Notes: generated from the sequence alone by a model not told the origin. DNA of 64,000 nt from Acanthornis magna (GCA_036785705.1 JAWUZG010000070.1:3855001-3919000); one strand, 5' to 3'. Counted from the first letter of the stretch, positions 12,901-26,900 are shown. Numbers and translations are program-made.

Positions 12901-14639
12901 TATTAGTTGATGTAAAGGTACAGACCCGGAGCTCTTTTTGGTAGTCCCTGTTAACCTGTGCTACGTGAGCAGTTTTGCCTGCAGACTCCTAATCAGCTCA
13001 TAAAAGCTGCTGGCTCTCTTGATGGATGTGTTGTGAACAGATACATTTATTTTAAACTGGTGTTCTATTTTCTGTTTAGCTGCATGCATTTTAGTTTTCT
13101 GTGCTCTGTTTTTTCTTAGGGGAATTCTATAAAGCCATTTAGTAATTTCATTCCTGGTTTTGCATCTCCTGTCATCCTGTGTTTTGATAGGGAAGGATCC
13201 ATGTTCAGTTTGTAACAAGTTATTTCCTTGCTCCAGTATCTGAAGTTAATCATAGACTTTAGTATCAGAAAAGGAGTAACACTCCTGAGTCCTGACCTCC
13301 CACATAATGTATTAAACATTGCTGTTGCCCTCATCTTCTTTCAGTACAATGGGCTTATAAATACCTTCTTGCTGCCCAGCGTGGACACAAAATGCTGCTC
13401 TGTTCTGAAGAGTCTTGGATGCTTTCACATTTCCACTCAATTTGAGGATTTTCCGTGTCCTTCAAGAGGCAATTGAAGCTTCTATATCAGGTCAATACTT
13501 TCAGGCCCATAGTAAATGCAGGGAGATAAGAATAAAATTACTGGCTTTCATTTACTGCAAGGCAGCACTTTTTGACAGAGAACAGGTGGATGCAAGAGAC
13601 AGGTGAGCAAAACCAGAACACTGACTTTTGGGAAAAGAGCAATGGTTCCAGCACACCAGTTTTACATGGGCTGAATTTGTATGTGGCATAGAGTAATGGC
13701 CTGTTAGGACACTAAGTGGAAGCAATTAAGGTGATTTGGACGTGATGTCTGTGATTCTGGAGGCAAAGGGAGCCCGTGGCCTGGGAGAAAAGATGCACGG
13801 CTTTGAAAATTGAACACAACATATAAATATTACAACAAATGTAAAATTATCAAGGCCAATTCTAGGAGTACATGGCAAGGAGTAATTCTGTATTTGTATA
13901 TTTTACTAAAAGTTTTACCTTCATAATATCCTTAGACCCTGTAGATTTTAGATTTTAGCACACTGTGGATTTTCACTCCTATGAAATAATGAAGGGAATT
14001 TTTTTTCATATGGATGATTCCCATAATTTCACGAGTTAAGTTCAGATGTTACTTGTCTGTTTCTGGTTTATTTCTCATTTTTCAGTCATGGGCATTCTGT
14101 GCTCCTTCTGTAGCAGATTTTAAAACGCAGGTTGCAGGTGGAGGAGGGCAGGGGGCAGCACTGCTGTCTCGCCGTGGTGGTAGAAAGCTTGATAAAGAGG
14201 GAGCTCTTCAGAACTGCCTTTTCTTTTTTTCCTGTCTGCATATAATAATTTGCACCCACTTTGGGGTTTTGGGGGTTTCTAAGCCAATGAGAAATGCTGG
14301 AAATGAGAAAATCCGTCTATAAATACAGCCGTGTTGCAGATCTCTTGAGATCTTCTGGAAGCTGCAGTCCACTTCAGTGAGCCTCAGTGATTCTCATAAA
14401 GCCCATCCCTTAAGCTCCTCTTGTCGAGGCTTCTATGAGAGCAGACAAAGCCCAGAGTCCTCTCCTGTGGCCTCCTGTCTCCTTCAAAAGGTTGGTGAAG
14501 CCACACTTCTCTGTTTCCATGCTGAATTTGTAGAGATATCATCACTTAGCAATGGGGAGCGTGCCTTAGCTCATCCTCGCCTCTCTTGTGTGCCTGCTGA
14601 ATGCTTCCTTCTGCTGTGCCTGTCTTCAAAGGCAAAGAG

Positions 14640-14820
14640 GGTTTGCAGAATTCAGCCAGAGTTTAAAGGAGAACCTGCTGTTTGCAGAGATTGTTCTCTG
14701 AGGGTTCCTTGGCTGTGGAATGCACTCCCTCGTTGATCTCAAATAGCTCGAATTTGTTTACATGTTTTTGGAATAAAGAAAAGTGCAACTTTGCTCTTAA
14801 TTACCTGGAAAGGCAAAATT
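14640..14820 (+). mobile_element. Possible degenerate LINE reverse-transcriptase C-terminus
   Basis: The end of a 119-codon plus-strand frame (14377-14736) reads PWLWNALP at 14707-14730. After a frame shift, a second open frame continues with LISNSSNLFT. A P-x-LWN-x-LP motif followed by a serine/phenylalanine-rich stretch is common near the C-terminus of several vertebrate non-LTR retrotransposon polymerases (general knowledge, from memory). An AATAAA lies just downstream at about 14772. The match is short, no upstream catalytic motif is visible, and it may be coincidence. Confidence 0.15.
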
Positions 14821-16928
14821 TTAAACTAGAGGTTTGTTGACGTGAACTTGCACTCTAAATAAAGCACCAATTCTCTTCCTTTAAAAAGGCCTGACAAGTC
14901 ACTAGAGGCACTTAGGTAGATTTCTCCACAGAACTGCCAGACATTAAAACAAAGACGTGGTTTAACTGTTTGTCTCTTACTGGGCCAAACTCTGGAAAAG
15001 ATATTTTGCTGTACAAAGGGGGCAAGAATTCCTTCTCTGTTCATGTAATCTGGGAGTCGTTATTATGAATAATGAGCCATCTGAATTGGAAGAGCCCTGT
15101 GGCTCACATATATCAACCAGCTACCATGGTGATGGACGTTGTGTAAAAATCTTGGTAAAATAGAACTCTAGGATATTCTCCCTAGTCTTTATTATAAGTC
15201 CCAGGCTAACACTCCCAGAAATGAAAATCCTCTAGGCAATGTTAAATGTAACTCAACCTTGACTTGCAGGAATTCATCTTTGGAATGGAAAAATTGTTTG
15301 TCTCTGTGTCCAATTAATTCTTGGCTTTCATTTGAAACTGCCAGAGAGTTTGCCAACCCAGTTTTGATGGGTTTTATTTATGTAATATAAATCCTTGTCA
15401 GATGAGAATTAGTCTCATATATGTATTGGAAAGGGATTTTTTTATTCCTCAGCAACCTGGGTGTTGTACAGAGGAGACCTGAAAATGCAGGACTATCTCA
15501 CCTTATGAGTCAGAACTAAACACTCTCTTTGAAGAGCTGTGGACCCAGCATGCCCCGAACAGGCAGCAGATAAACCAATGAAACATTGATTATTAATAGA
15601 AAACAGATACATTGTTATCATCCTGTTTAAAACCCCTGCTAGAAAATAAGTTTCCTGAATTCGTCAATCTTATTTATTTGAGGGAAAATTTTCAATTTTT
15701 CCTGCTTGCAAGGGCTCTCAATTTTTTCTCCAAATGAGAAACAGTAATGCCTGTAATGCTTTTGATCAAACACTTAAGACATCTTGATGAGTGTTTTGAG
15801 AGTTATTGCAAGTTTCCTTTGCAGATTTTTCTTGGATTCATTCCAACATTTGGATTAGACCTGTGGTTTCTTGCTGTTGTCAATTTTGCTTTTATGCTGC
15901 AATACAGATTTCCCACTCCTAATCTTTCCCTACCATGGAAGATGGCAGAGCTGCCGTTCCCACTCAGCGTGTGGCCATCAATCCCACCTAGACTGCTTTG
16001 CCCTGCCTGAATCTCATGCTGAGCTGCCAACTCTCCAGTGACTTGGTGAAGCCTATAATAAACAGTTCTCAGGAGCTGGAACCTCCTGGCTCCTCTGGTG
16101 CTTTGGCAAGACACTGATCTTCCAGAGCAGCCTCGGGTGTTGGCCGTGCCAAAGTGCCTGGGAAAGGTTCTGTGTGTCCAGCAGGAATATGCAGTTACCT
16201 TTTCATAGAGACATTCTTGTGAATGTGTGACCTGCACTCTTCAAAATCACTGTGACGTTCCCTTCAAGATAAACAGACCTGTGTGCATTCCAGCTCAGGA
16301 TTTTCACTGCTGGGATGTGCTAGTGTCCACCAGGAGAAACCTGTTAACCCTGTGGAAAAATCAGGACCAAATCCATATAAGTCCATAGAAATCAGTATTG
16401 TTCAGAATGCATCTTGCTCGTGTTTGAGAGATTTGAATCAAAACCTCATTTCATATTTTGCTTACTGATACAACATCTTCCATTAACACTTTGTCTACCT
16501 ATTTAATTTCTTCCACATAATTCTTAGCAAAAAATTGTTGTAGACTAAGAAGTGTACATTAAAAAAGTGTGAATTGCAGAAAAAAATTATGCTGACCTTA
16601 CACTCCTTCCTGAACATAATTTGTATTTCTGTATTCTCTTGTTCTTTAACGTGCTTAAGATAAAGTGAATGTGAAAGAAAGAGAACTGTAATTTAGTATG
16701 TAGAAAACTTTAAATTTATTTACATACTTCTAGATGTAGAGGCTTCTGAAGGAATAATACAGGCAAGCACAGCTAGCTGCCTTTTTCTGCAAATGCACAA
16801 GTGTCTGAATGTGTATAATCATATAATATATAATTTTCCTACAATGCATAAACTACCTTAGAAGTATAAAATTGTTTGTATTTTAGTCCAAACTAATACC
16901 AGCAATTGTAGCATGAAAATAGTGGAAG

Positions 16929-16976
16929 TTTTAAAATAAAACTATAGAAACATTTTAAAATAAAATTATAGAAGCA
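16929..16976. repeat. Two-copy 24-bp tandem duplication
   Basis: Two adjacent 24-base units (16929-16952 and 16953-16976) begin TTTTAAAATAAAA and differ at two positions only, ACTATAGAAACA against ATTATAGAAGCA. This is probably replication slippage in AT-rich DNA. Confidence 0.85.
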
Positions 16977-19900
16977 AATGAAAATAGAAGTTAAGCAGTG
17001 GGAATAATAAAATGAAGATTTTTAATTCTAAACTGTCAACTTAAGATTTTACCCATAGCAGATATGAAGTCTGCCCTGAAATAATGGAGCTGAATTTCCG
17101 GGAACACCTTCATTAGAATAGGATGTGGGAGTTGGAGCACTCCCCTGGAGCCAGGGCAGGCTATTATCAGCAAAGCAGTTGTTGCAGTGGGAATTATCTG
17201 GTAGGCAGTGCCCCTCAGGAAAGGTGTGCACTGATCCCTTTGCTCTGCTCAGCGTGGGGAGGATCTCATCCAGAGTCCCTGTGCAGCGTCAGGGCACTGC
17301 ACTGCAGGGCAAAATCTGTGCAGTCTGAAGGGAAGCCATGGGAGACCGAAAAGAACAGAGAGCTCCAAAATAAGCCCTCTGGGGAAAGGCTTCTGGAGCC
17401 ACTTCACAGAGAGAATAGAAGATAAAGGCATGGTACATGAAAGGTAGTTTCAAAATGGCAAGGGAGAAATTATGATGTACATCTATGGATAGAAAAAGAA
17501 TACACTTAAAATACAATTCAATTTATCTTGTACGTTAGGAAAACTTCCTAATGGAGAAGTTAATTAAACACTGGAACAAGGCTGCGTTTAAATGAAAACA
17601 AGCCATTCTAAATAATAAAACCAAGTGGCAGTAAAATCATAGAAACAGCAAATCAGCTTCATTTTGGTGTCCACCCCAGGCAAATTCTTTGGCCAGAATA
17701 ACAAGGGCCTGTACCTGGCTCACCTGGCCCCTCTTCACGACTTCCCCTTGTCCGTCCCTTGCTTGGAGGAATGTTTTAGTGAGCTTAGGCAGTGGGAAGG
17801 TGGTGAGGAGGCCCTAGAGCTCGTCTGGCTCCCTGCCCTTGGCTTGCAGCACCTTGTTCGGTCCAAACTGCTGTCGCAGACCGAGCACCATGGCTGAGGT
17901 CGAGAGCAGACCACGCTTGTCCCCCCAGGCAGGTTCTCATGGCCACATTGTTGGTATAATCCCAGTGGATTTAACCGACACACCACTGCAGAATTTGTGC
18001 TTACACGGATGTGTGTGAGACACTGGGTTGGTTGTTTATTGAGATGCTCCCAAGTAGCTGATACTAGGCTGATTAGATTTGTTTTACACAGATAGCTGTA
18101 TGGGTCATTAGTGAGGAACTGAAACAGATGATTACTGAAAATAATTGATTTTCAAACTATAGGTCTTTCTCAGTTCAAATTATCCCAAGGCACTCAAAAG
18201 CTATAATTTAAAGTTAGAAACACAAGTAAGTCCTCACTTGCGGTGATATTTTAGATACAATAACCCTTTTGAGTCACATGAGCAGTAAAAAAGATCCTAT
18301 TTATAATAAATAATCGAACTTTATTTTTTATTGGATTAAAATAAGTTTTGATTTGATTTTCAAATCTGTTCCAACCAGGAAATTGGAGGCCATTTTTCTT
18401 ACTGGGGAAATAATGGATAAAAAGCCCCACTCTCATGTAATCAGCTGCAACTTTACCATTGGCTTGGATGACACCAAATCTTACCTTTTAGTTCCCTAAA
18501 TCAGATTTCATCACAGAAGGAGGGCAACGATATCAACCCTGGTTCTCATGACCTTACTGTGGGCAACTAGGCTGGTCACTTGAGTTCCAGAGTGGTTTGT
18601 GCAGACCTCCTTTGTGGAGATAAGTCAGTATCTCTAATGAAGAATTTTAATGATTAGAGCATGGAGATTATCTCTTAAAACAAAGCTGTTACACGGCAGC
18701 AATATCCACAATATACATGTGCTGGGAAAATAAGGCAAACATTTCACCCAGGTTCTCCTACCCTCTGTAGTCCTTCTGCTTTTGATCCATCATTCCAGCC
18801 CAGTTTCAAGACTCCCACTCCTGTTCACTCATTACTCTGCTCTGCAGCCTCTTCTTTTCCCAGCTTCACATCTGACTTGGTACAAAATTTTGTGTAGGCT
18901 TAATTTCATGAAATGGAATTTGTAAAGGGTTGTGGTTATTTGTCATGAGAACTTGCATGAGGAAATTTGTGTTTGTGACAGAAATACATTCTTACCCAAG
19001 AAGTTCCCCCCCCCGCCCAAACCTTGCCGTGGGCTCTATTGACAGAGTAACTTTGGTATCATTATATCTCCTCAGTGCTTTGACTTGGACAGAAAATATT
19101 GATCTGCAGCATGATCTGTCCAAGGGCAACAGCACCATTAATTGCTAAGTGATCTGCAAAACAATTAGAGACCTCCTGGCTGGTGTACCGAGAGATGAAC
19201 GGAGCTGTCTGCCTAATCAGATACAGTTGTACCTGTCTATGGACCCAATTGTGTTGTTCCAAAATTCCGTCAACATCTGTCACTTCTCCCCTTCTCACAG
19301 GAACATATGCCGTGCTCTGCTCTGCAGGGTCCTGCTCAGAAGCCTTCGAGGAGATTTTATTGGGCTGGGAGAGAATGGGTAGAGTTTTAAAGGAAATTTT
19401 TATCTCCTATTTACCTGTTCAGATCTGCTTTGTGAGCAAGGGATGAGCAGAATTAAGCTAAAGGTTCTAAGCATCGAAGAAGCTATAATTCACATTTTCA
19501 TTAGCAGCATGCAGGCAGGATAAATATATTAATAATTAACTCTGAGCCTGAATGCAGTGAATTTAGCACTTAAGGAAACGAACAGGATCGATGTTTTTCT
19601 AGGCTGTGTTCTTCAGCACCCAGTGCTTCAAAACCGAACAGAAGCACTGTGTTGCACACATTGATCCTTGTGTGTGGTACATAGTTTAGTCCCTCAATAC
19701 TAATATTTGATTTTATTTACATTCTTTGTTTACGTATGTTACTGTTTTAAACCTTTTTTTTTTTTTTTTTTAAATATGGTGATAAGATTTGTTAGAAAAA
19801 TTCCTGTGGCAGTCACTCTGTCATTCCAGCTCGAATTTGAAGTTGGTTTTGGTTTGAATTGCATACAAATGTTAAGAAATTTTCCTCTATACAGTATTGG

Positions 19901-22900
19901 TTTATCACAAAGCTAATGAGAAATATACCCAGTGGGTAGCTTCCAGTATTTTTCTTGCTGTGTCTGGCCTCATTTTAGTCATTCGAATTCTGCAGAGAAG
20001 CTGTTATTTCTTTTAGTACAGGCCTTGCTGTGTTCAGCACAAGGGCCAGAAGATGAGCACAAGCAGGGAAGCTCATACTGGAGAGTGTGTAAGCTGCCGC
20101 TTTATGTGGGATTTAGCACCTGCTTCTTTTAAGGAGTGGTTAATCTTTCAAAATTAGCTGCAGATCCACTGACCATCCTTCCAATCCCTCAGAAGGAAAA
20201 GGGATGAGGGAGTCCCTGCAGTGAATGATTGTGTGCAATCCCCATTATCCTGTCTCTGGGCAGGGCACTGTGAAAGAGCCAAGAGGATTTATCTGGTAGA
20301 TAGAAAGGTTGGAGGAAGAAAGTGATCCTTCTAAAACCACCTGAAAAGCATCCTGCTTTTTGTTCCTTTAAGAAGCTCTTCCTAAAACAAAATTGAACTT
20401 GTCTATAAAGCAGCTGTATGCTTCCTGTTCTTATTGTGTCTTTTAAGCATCAGTATTCCACACATGGAATACAACCGATACTATTTTTACAAAGACGTTC
20501 CCAATTTTGGTAGAACGGTTTTGTGATGCTTTCACTGACATCACATCAGGGGTTAGGTGGTGTGACAGAATAATAAACTGGCTTTCCACTTATGCAGACA
20601 CGTTCACTTACACCATAGATCACGTGTAAAAATGAGTCTGGCAGTCCTGTCCCTACTGCTCTGTTTTATAGCCCAAAAGGGGGAGGAAGAACATGAAAAA
20701 TACTTAACTCTTGGCAAACTCCCCATGTTAATTTTCATCTATATGTTCTGCTGCCCTCCATTCAAATAAAAACAAACAGTCATAATGCAGGTGACAAGGA
20801 AGGTACCAGAAAGTCTGCAGCAACAGGCTAAACATCAGCAATGAAATTTTCTAACAGCACAGTGCTGCAAAGGGGAGGTGTTTGTAGCAGGGGAGATTTG
20901 GTCTTTATTCATGCATGATTTTAGTTTCCACAGTTACTGGGATGCTTGGAGGAGTTGATGCTTGAGGAGACTCCCACAAGTCAGCTGTGCTTTTCCTAGC
21001 ACTGCTCTTATGTTAGTGGCAGGTGGGTTTTGGAGCTGTGGCTCCAAAAGCAGCATTACAGGGACTTAGACATAACACACGAATTTTGCTAGAGTATAAG
21101 GTGTAGGAATGGAGGGTTTATAGTCAGTATCTTATAGTCAGACTTGAGCAGGGCCATTATAGTCTGCATAGGGATTCTCTGTAGGTCAGGCTCTCGATCA
21201 GCCTGTACCTCATGCAGTGCACTGGAAATAATATTTCTCCTGAGGTCTATCCCAACCCCAGAGCAATGTTTCCTGTTGAGATCCCAACCCAGAAATGCAA
21301 GAGGTTTTCTGTAACACTCTGTGTCATCACATCTTAGTATAAAAAACATCAAAACCCAGAAAACTCCACATTTTCAGTGGCCTGCATGCTCTTCCCATGG
21401 CACGTTCTTCCCAGCAAGACCCTGGAAAGTCACAACCTTTTGAGCTTTTCCTCTGGACTTTGCAGTGATTTGTCTCATGCTGTCACAGTTGGACAGGGCT
21501 GGTTTCTGCCACCCTTAGTGATGCTCAGAAGACTTTCCCTATGGGAGTGAGCTGGACCGTCTGTAGATTACAGTGGTACTTACTCAGAAGCTGGGAACTT
21601 GAAACTCAGTGGTGGATCTACAGTTTTAGCTTAAACTGAACATGAAGCCTCTGAAGCCGCCTGGGGCTGTCTAGACTTGTGTGCAGCAACATTTAGTAAG
21701 CAGAATGAGTTGTGTACTTCCTTTGTGTATTACTAGCCATGAAAGCGGAAAGAAAAACTTCAATAAAAGCAGAACTGCTTCATTAGGTCAAAGAAATAGT
21801 TTGCATCTGTGGATAGCTGTGTCTGGACCAAGGGCATAGGAAGAGGAGAAGAAGAGTTCCAGCTTTGAAGAGGAGTTTTAACTTCAAATGTACATGCGGT
21901 GCTCAGATGCAGAAGTCCAAAAATGCACATAATTGTAATGATTTTTCAGGATGGGTCATTTTAAATCAGTTGTGCTTTGCTCTGCTCTGCTCTGATTTGT
22001 TAGGGAAAGAAAATGTTCCTCTTTTCTATCCCTTTACCCTGTTTACCAGTTTCTTGCTTCAGATAAATCCTTTGATCAGACATTGTCATCTTCCTCTCCA
22101 TTTATATTTGCTAAACTGAATTAATAGCAGCTAAAAGTATATTTTTCTCAAAGAAAACATTGTTAACTCTTTTACTGCTGTCACCTTAGACATTTACCTA
22201 ATCAGACAAACACACAGATTGCAAGCTGTTCCCTGTGTTTTTTGAGTGCCTAATCCCCAGCTGTTCCATGTCTGCCAGCTGCTAAAACAACAAGCATTCA
22301 TCCTGAAAATGTCTGTAATTCCCTCATATATTATCAGTAAACTATCAATACAGTAGATATGAGAAGTTCCAGTAATTTAGAGAGAATACTAAGATTAAAT
22401 CACTTTAGAGATAAAGTAAACAATGCTGGCTGTTGCAGCGATTATTAATTTCCATGTTAAATGCTGTAGCACCTTCGTTTGGAGTGCTGAAGATTTTCCA
22501 TAGTGAGAGCATATGGCCAAGATTAAATTGTCCTTCAGGTTTGAAGGGGGTCTGTGGGGTCTGTGCCAGGGCAAGGGCTGCCATTCCTGCCAGGGTGCTA
22601 GGGCCAGGACACTCCTGGAGATGGCTGGGGCCTTGCCAGAGTGCCCAAGTGCTTTTGGAGGGAGAAGGGAGCGCAGAGTACTGAGAATTGCTTTCTGCAT
22701 GGTTGTTACTATTGCCCACTGGACAATACATAATGTGTGTTCTATCTATAAATACAGAAAGAAAAGACAGTATAGTCTAGCATCCATTCTGATTGTGACA
22801 TCAAGCTTTAGTAAAAAGTGTGCTGTTTCCAAGGCCTGGTGGAGCTGTTGTTATTGCAGAGGAATTGGGGACTGAATTCTGGGAACCTCAGGTCATGGAT

Positions 22901-23865
22901 GGAAATGTGAGTTCCTCTGCCCCTTGCTAAGAGGACATCCAGCATGGTTACAGTGGGTTTGGACCTCAGTTTTTTATTTTTTAACCGTGTGTGAGAAGGT
23001 ATCTGGGACACATTAGACACTGTGTAAAGGCAGATTTACATTTCGAAATGTGAGGGTATTAAAATTTTGTATCCAGTTCTAAGTTCAAAATAGTCTCACC
23101 ATAGCTAATTTGCTAAGAGGAAAACAGTTTCTGGAAGTTCTGTGTCACAAAATAACACTGTCATATTTATAGGCAGCATTTCCAGAAATAAAACATTCAG
23201 CAGCATCTTCACAGGCAGGTAAGAAAAGTCTATTCCTGTTTACAAGATCCTGGTAATGAACCATGAAGGATAGTACTTTGAAGCCATCTGTCAAGCACCT
23301 TAGATTTTTGGTAATCGAAAGTGATTTAATCCATCTCAGAAAAGAAAGGTTGAACCTGTGCTGTAATTCTTACCCTGTGCTGAAGGGGGAGGGAGCAATT
23401 TCTTGGGGACAATAAGGAGAGGTAGGTGCTCCCTGTGTATGGCCAGAAAGTGCAAATGGAGCCCTGCCCCGTGGCACTGAGTGTATTAACAAATAGAGGT
23501 TTTTCTCAGAAAGAACCTAAAGGTTGAATTCTGCATTGCATTTCTGTCTCCTGCAAACAGATGTTCATTCTTTTATAATTTTAAGCTTTGATACACATTT
23601 TTTGTCAAAGTGAATTTCACCCTGATCAGCTTCACTGTGTTACGGAGTTTTCTTTCCCCCTTTTCCAGCAGTAACCCCTCTGTTGGTGAGAACAGCTGTT
23701 CTCTAACTGTTCTCTAGCTGTTTTAGTATTCACTAAAAGTGTAGCATTCCCAAACCTGAGTGCACCACGTGTGAAGTTGGTATCATTTGCCACTATCACA
23801 CAATGTATTTTCATGATCACTGTGTAGACTCAAGATTCTCCCACTCCTTACAGAGCTCTGGAGAG
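16977..23865. other. Gene-free sequence
   Basis: No gene was recognised. There is a run of nine C at 19006-19014 and a run of eighteen T at 19754-19771. A locally GC-richer patch at 17660-17960 opens a 77-codon plus-strand frame and an 83-codon minus-strand frame, with no recognisable domain in either. A second GC-rich patch at 22500-22680 opens frames of up to 120 codons. The block 19440-19600 is AT-rich, with TTAATAATTAA-type strings, and resembles conserved noncoding DNA. Confidence 0.5.
19754..19771. repeat. Poly-T run
   Basis: This is an uninterrupted run of eighteen T. No retroposon body was recognised on either side that would make it a reverse-oriented poly(A) tail. Confidence 0.9.
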
Positions 23866-23912
23866 TATAACTGTGGCAAGGAAATATGTCCTTGCCTGGA
23901 GATGCAGTTATA
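23866..23912. other. Composite two-stem hairpin
   Basis: The outer arms TATAACTG (23866-23873) and CAGTTATA (23905-23912) are exact reverse complements. Nested inside are GGCAAGGA (23875-23882) and TCCTTGCC (23889-23896), also exact, with a 6-nt AATATG loop. The internal loop is lopsided, one base against eight. Sixteen base pairs in a 47-base segment is more than a random stretch usually gives. The arms are too short for a standard microRNA precursor. It could be a remnant of a small inverted-repeat element, a structured RNA segment or chance. Confidence 0.6.
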
Positions 23913-26900
23913 GCAGGTGTCCCAGGAAGATTTAACTCCCAGGAAAGATGTCAGACAAGTCCAGTGAAAAGCAGGGTTTTTAATCAAGGAAGCTCAGTAT
24001 CAGACCTGCCCACCAAGGGAACTGTAACCCTGAGCCACCTCCCTGAGTGAGGTTACCAACAGAGGAAAAAGAACTATCTCCAAATTGTTCTATCTCAGGC
24101 AAAATAATTATCCAAGGAAAACAAAATCATTCACATTTTAAGATTTCCTTCTTCCCTAGCCAGAGTTACAGAGAGTAAGAAGACTGGTAAAATGAACCCA
24201 GCATGGGGTAAGAGTCTATGAAGCTTTCTTTTGTCAGGACTAAGGACATTGTGAGGGCTTTCCTGCACTTTCCAACTTTTGCGCTTACACACCTGCTGGA
24301 ATATATTTAGCCCTTCCTTTTAAGAAAGTGGATGGCACTTAGAGCGAAAAATAAGCATCCCTTAAAGGTTGTGGGTCTTTTAGACACTGAGGAAGATCAG
24401 TGCCATTAAAGTATTGATTTCCAACTTAGTTTACTAATTTCGTGATGAAATTAAACCTGAATAATTGTCAAGTTTTTCTGTTCCAGCTACGTTTATAAAT
24501 TTACTGTCCCATTGCACTCTGTTTTCTGCAAGAGCAGTTCTTGACCTCAGGCTGGCGATTTTATCAGCGTTACCCTTTGTTGGGATAATGAAAGGCTTGA
24601 GTGACTTTGTGTCACCATTCCTCCAGGGAATTTCTTCCCTAGCACCTAATCCATTCCACCCAGATCATGCCACAGTTAACTAGAGTACTTGTAATTAGCC
24701 TATATCTAAGTGTAAGTGTGCACTGAGTGTATGTGACTCCTGGCTTTTCTTTTCCTGAACATAGTTTTGACTTCAAAAGAAACAATTTGGTCCTTTTTTA
24801 TGTAGGACCAAAAAAAGTACCATTTAAACCAGCTAAACCCTCTTTGTTTCTTCCATCTCTTTGTAGAAAACAGCTGAACAGTTTAAAACTTAGTTGAACA
24901 ATTAAATCTAAGACAACTTACATGCCAGGCTTCAGCCAAAAATACTTTTTGCAGCCAAATTATCAAGCCCTCTGAAAGAGCATTTATAATGGAATTGCTG
25001 ATGCAACCTTTATTATAGGGATATGAATAGCTATAATGAAGGCTTCAGCTGATGTTCTGGCAAGCCTACTGCTAAAAATTATTCTGAATTTATCTGGCAT
25101 TCAGAAAATGCTTGAAGTGGCCAAAATGTTTACACCATCATTATCATTTTGACAATATCTCTTTTATCCCAAAGGAAGTCAGTGATGAACAAATTGAAGC
25201 AGCGTGCGAGACGTGCGTATTTAGCATCTGTTCCTCATTCTCTTGGCAGCATTGTTTGATTTGAGAAAACCAGGGCCAAGGGCTCAACCACCAACTTGCA
25301 AGCAGTTGTGTTGAATCAGACATTATTGCCTATTGTGCCATTAAAGCATATTAGCGAGCAGCATTCTGCTTTTCCTAATGATTTGATTTTGGTTTGTGAT
25401 CTGGAAAAGTCTGCCTTGAGCAAGAGTGTTCAGTTCAGTGTGGGAGCATTTTGGAGTTTCCGATCTTTTCTCTGGTTCTTCCATGCCAACTTTTTGCACA
25501 GTTTTGAAACACCGTTCACTCATTTGTTATTAGAGAAGTCATACAATGCTTTGTTAATTGTGGGCTAATGACAGATGTAGCATTTCCCGTCAGCCTCCCC
25601 AAGTAGATCCAGGTAGATTTCTGAGGATAGAAATGGAATCTCTTTTTTCAGCTTTCTTTCTTCTACTAGTATATTGTCAAGTGATAAAATAGTCCTGTTC
25701 CTCTACTTCTGGTGGTGTGGCTGCTTGTGAGATTGCCCTGATTAATCAAGTTTGAGTGCTGGACTGATTGTATTAAACTCTTGTTCAGGGAGCTATCAAG
25801 TGAATTAAACCTGTCCTGTATTGACTTCCCTTAAGCTGAGAAGGGCTTGACATACTAAATCAATATAAACCAAATTTAAAATTATTTAAATGGGTGCACA
25901 GAAGTGTTTGCACTAGTATAATGAAATAACCTCTAAAATACAGTTTAGACAAGTTCGATATAATGCAACTCAGGCTTCTGGCTGCGTTTTCTAAGGATTT
26001 CAATGCTGACGGCAGTAAATGCTATGCAAAGAAGCTTCTACATGAAATTTCTTTAAAGATACATATTTTTAAGAATTTTTATAGAGCAAATGCTAGAATT
26101 TTTATTTGAACATTTTAGAAATGTCAGAAGAAAAAAAGGCATATCATTCTCTAGGAAGGATTTTTAAATGGAATAAATGTTTCTGTTACATATCAACTAC
26201 ACATGCTGGTTTGTGTCACTTGTATATAATTCTGTAAATTTTGTGAAGTCTTCATTTCTCCTTTACTTTGAAAAATATGGAAAAGGAAATTGAGACTGAA
26301 CCAAAAAATTATGAGTTTGGTTGGAAGGCTTTAAATAGTATTTGATTTGAGGAGTTTTAATACCAACTGAATTTGCTGATACACTGGTTTTAACAAAACT
26401 TCTGTCTCAGTGCAGCCAGGGCACAATCCCAGAAAGGGAGAGTCTCTTGTTTATTTTCTGTTTGTCATCAAATTTAAAGCAGAAGATTGGGGTTTTTTGG
26501 TACCAAACTGTTCTGAATGAGAAAAAAATATTTGACGTTTGTCCTGTACAATCCTGTATTGAAGAAGAAACCTTGGTACATCTTCACACATTCAGGAATT
26601 AGAGAGTCTGATGTTTCAATCAGTCAAAAAAATTTCATCAATGTGATTGAAAAGTTTGACTCTAGAAATGAGGAATAAAAGAATATCCTGGAATGAAGGA
26701 ATCTGCTGAGAAGTGAGGTCCCTCTTTGTTGATGTATTTCTGCCAGCAAGGCCTAGTTGGCTCTGGAGTTTCTTTTAGTTGTTTAGACTGCACTTACTCA
26801 GCACCCGTTTCTTGATTACCGGGTTACTATTGCTGCTTTCATTCTTACCACCTTCCCTCCCCAAGCAGTTGGGTGTCTTTGCTCAGAACTTTAGGACTCT

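Larger units (their letters stand above)
8577..16928. other. Gene-free AT-rich sequence
   Basis: No gene was recognised. Poly-T runs occur at 9569-9580 and 10988-11000, and a pyrimidine-rich stretch at about 12755-12785. The longest open frames are 144 codons (minus, 15803-16237) and 119 codons (plus, 14377-14736). Only the latter has a feature worth comment, a possible LINE-like C-terminal motif listed separately. The sequence at 9740-9910 and 10200-10380 is AT-rich with many TAAT/ATTA cores and looks more like conserved noncoding DNA than eroded repeat. Confidence 0.5.

Noticed and set aside
17664..17897. 77-codon GC-rich ORF with protein-like composition
   Set aside because: An antisense frame is also open, no domain is recognisable, and the length is within chance expectation for a GC-rich patch.
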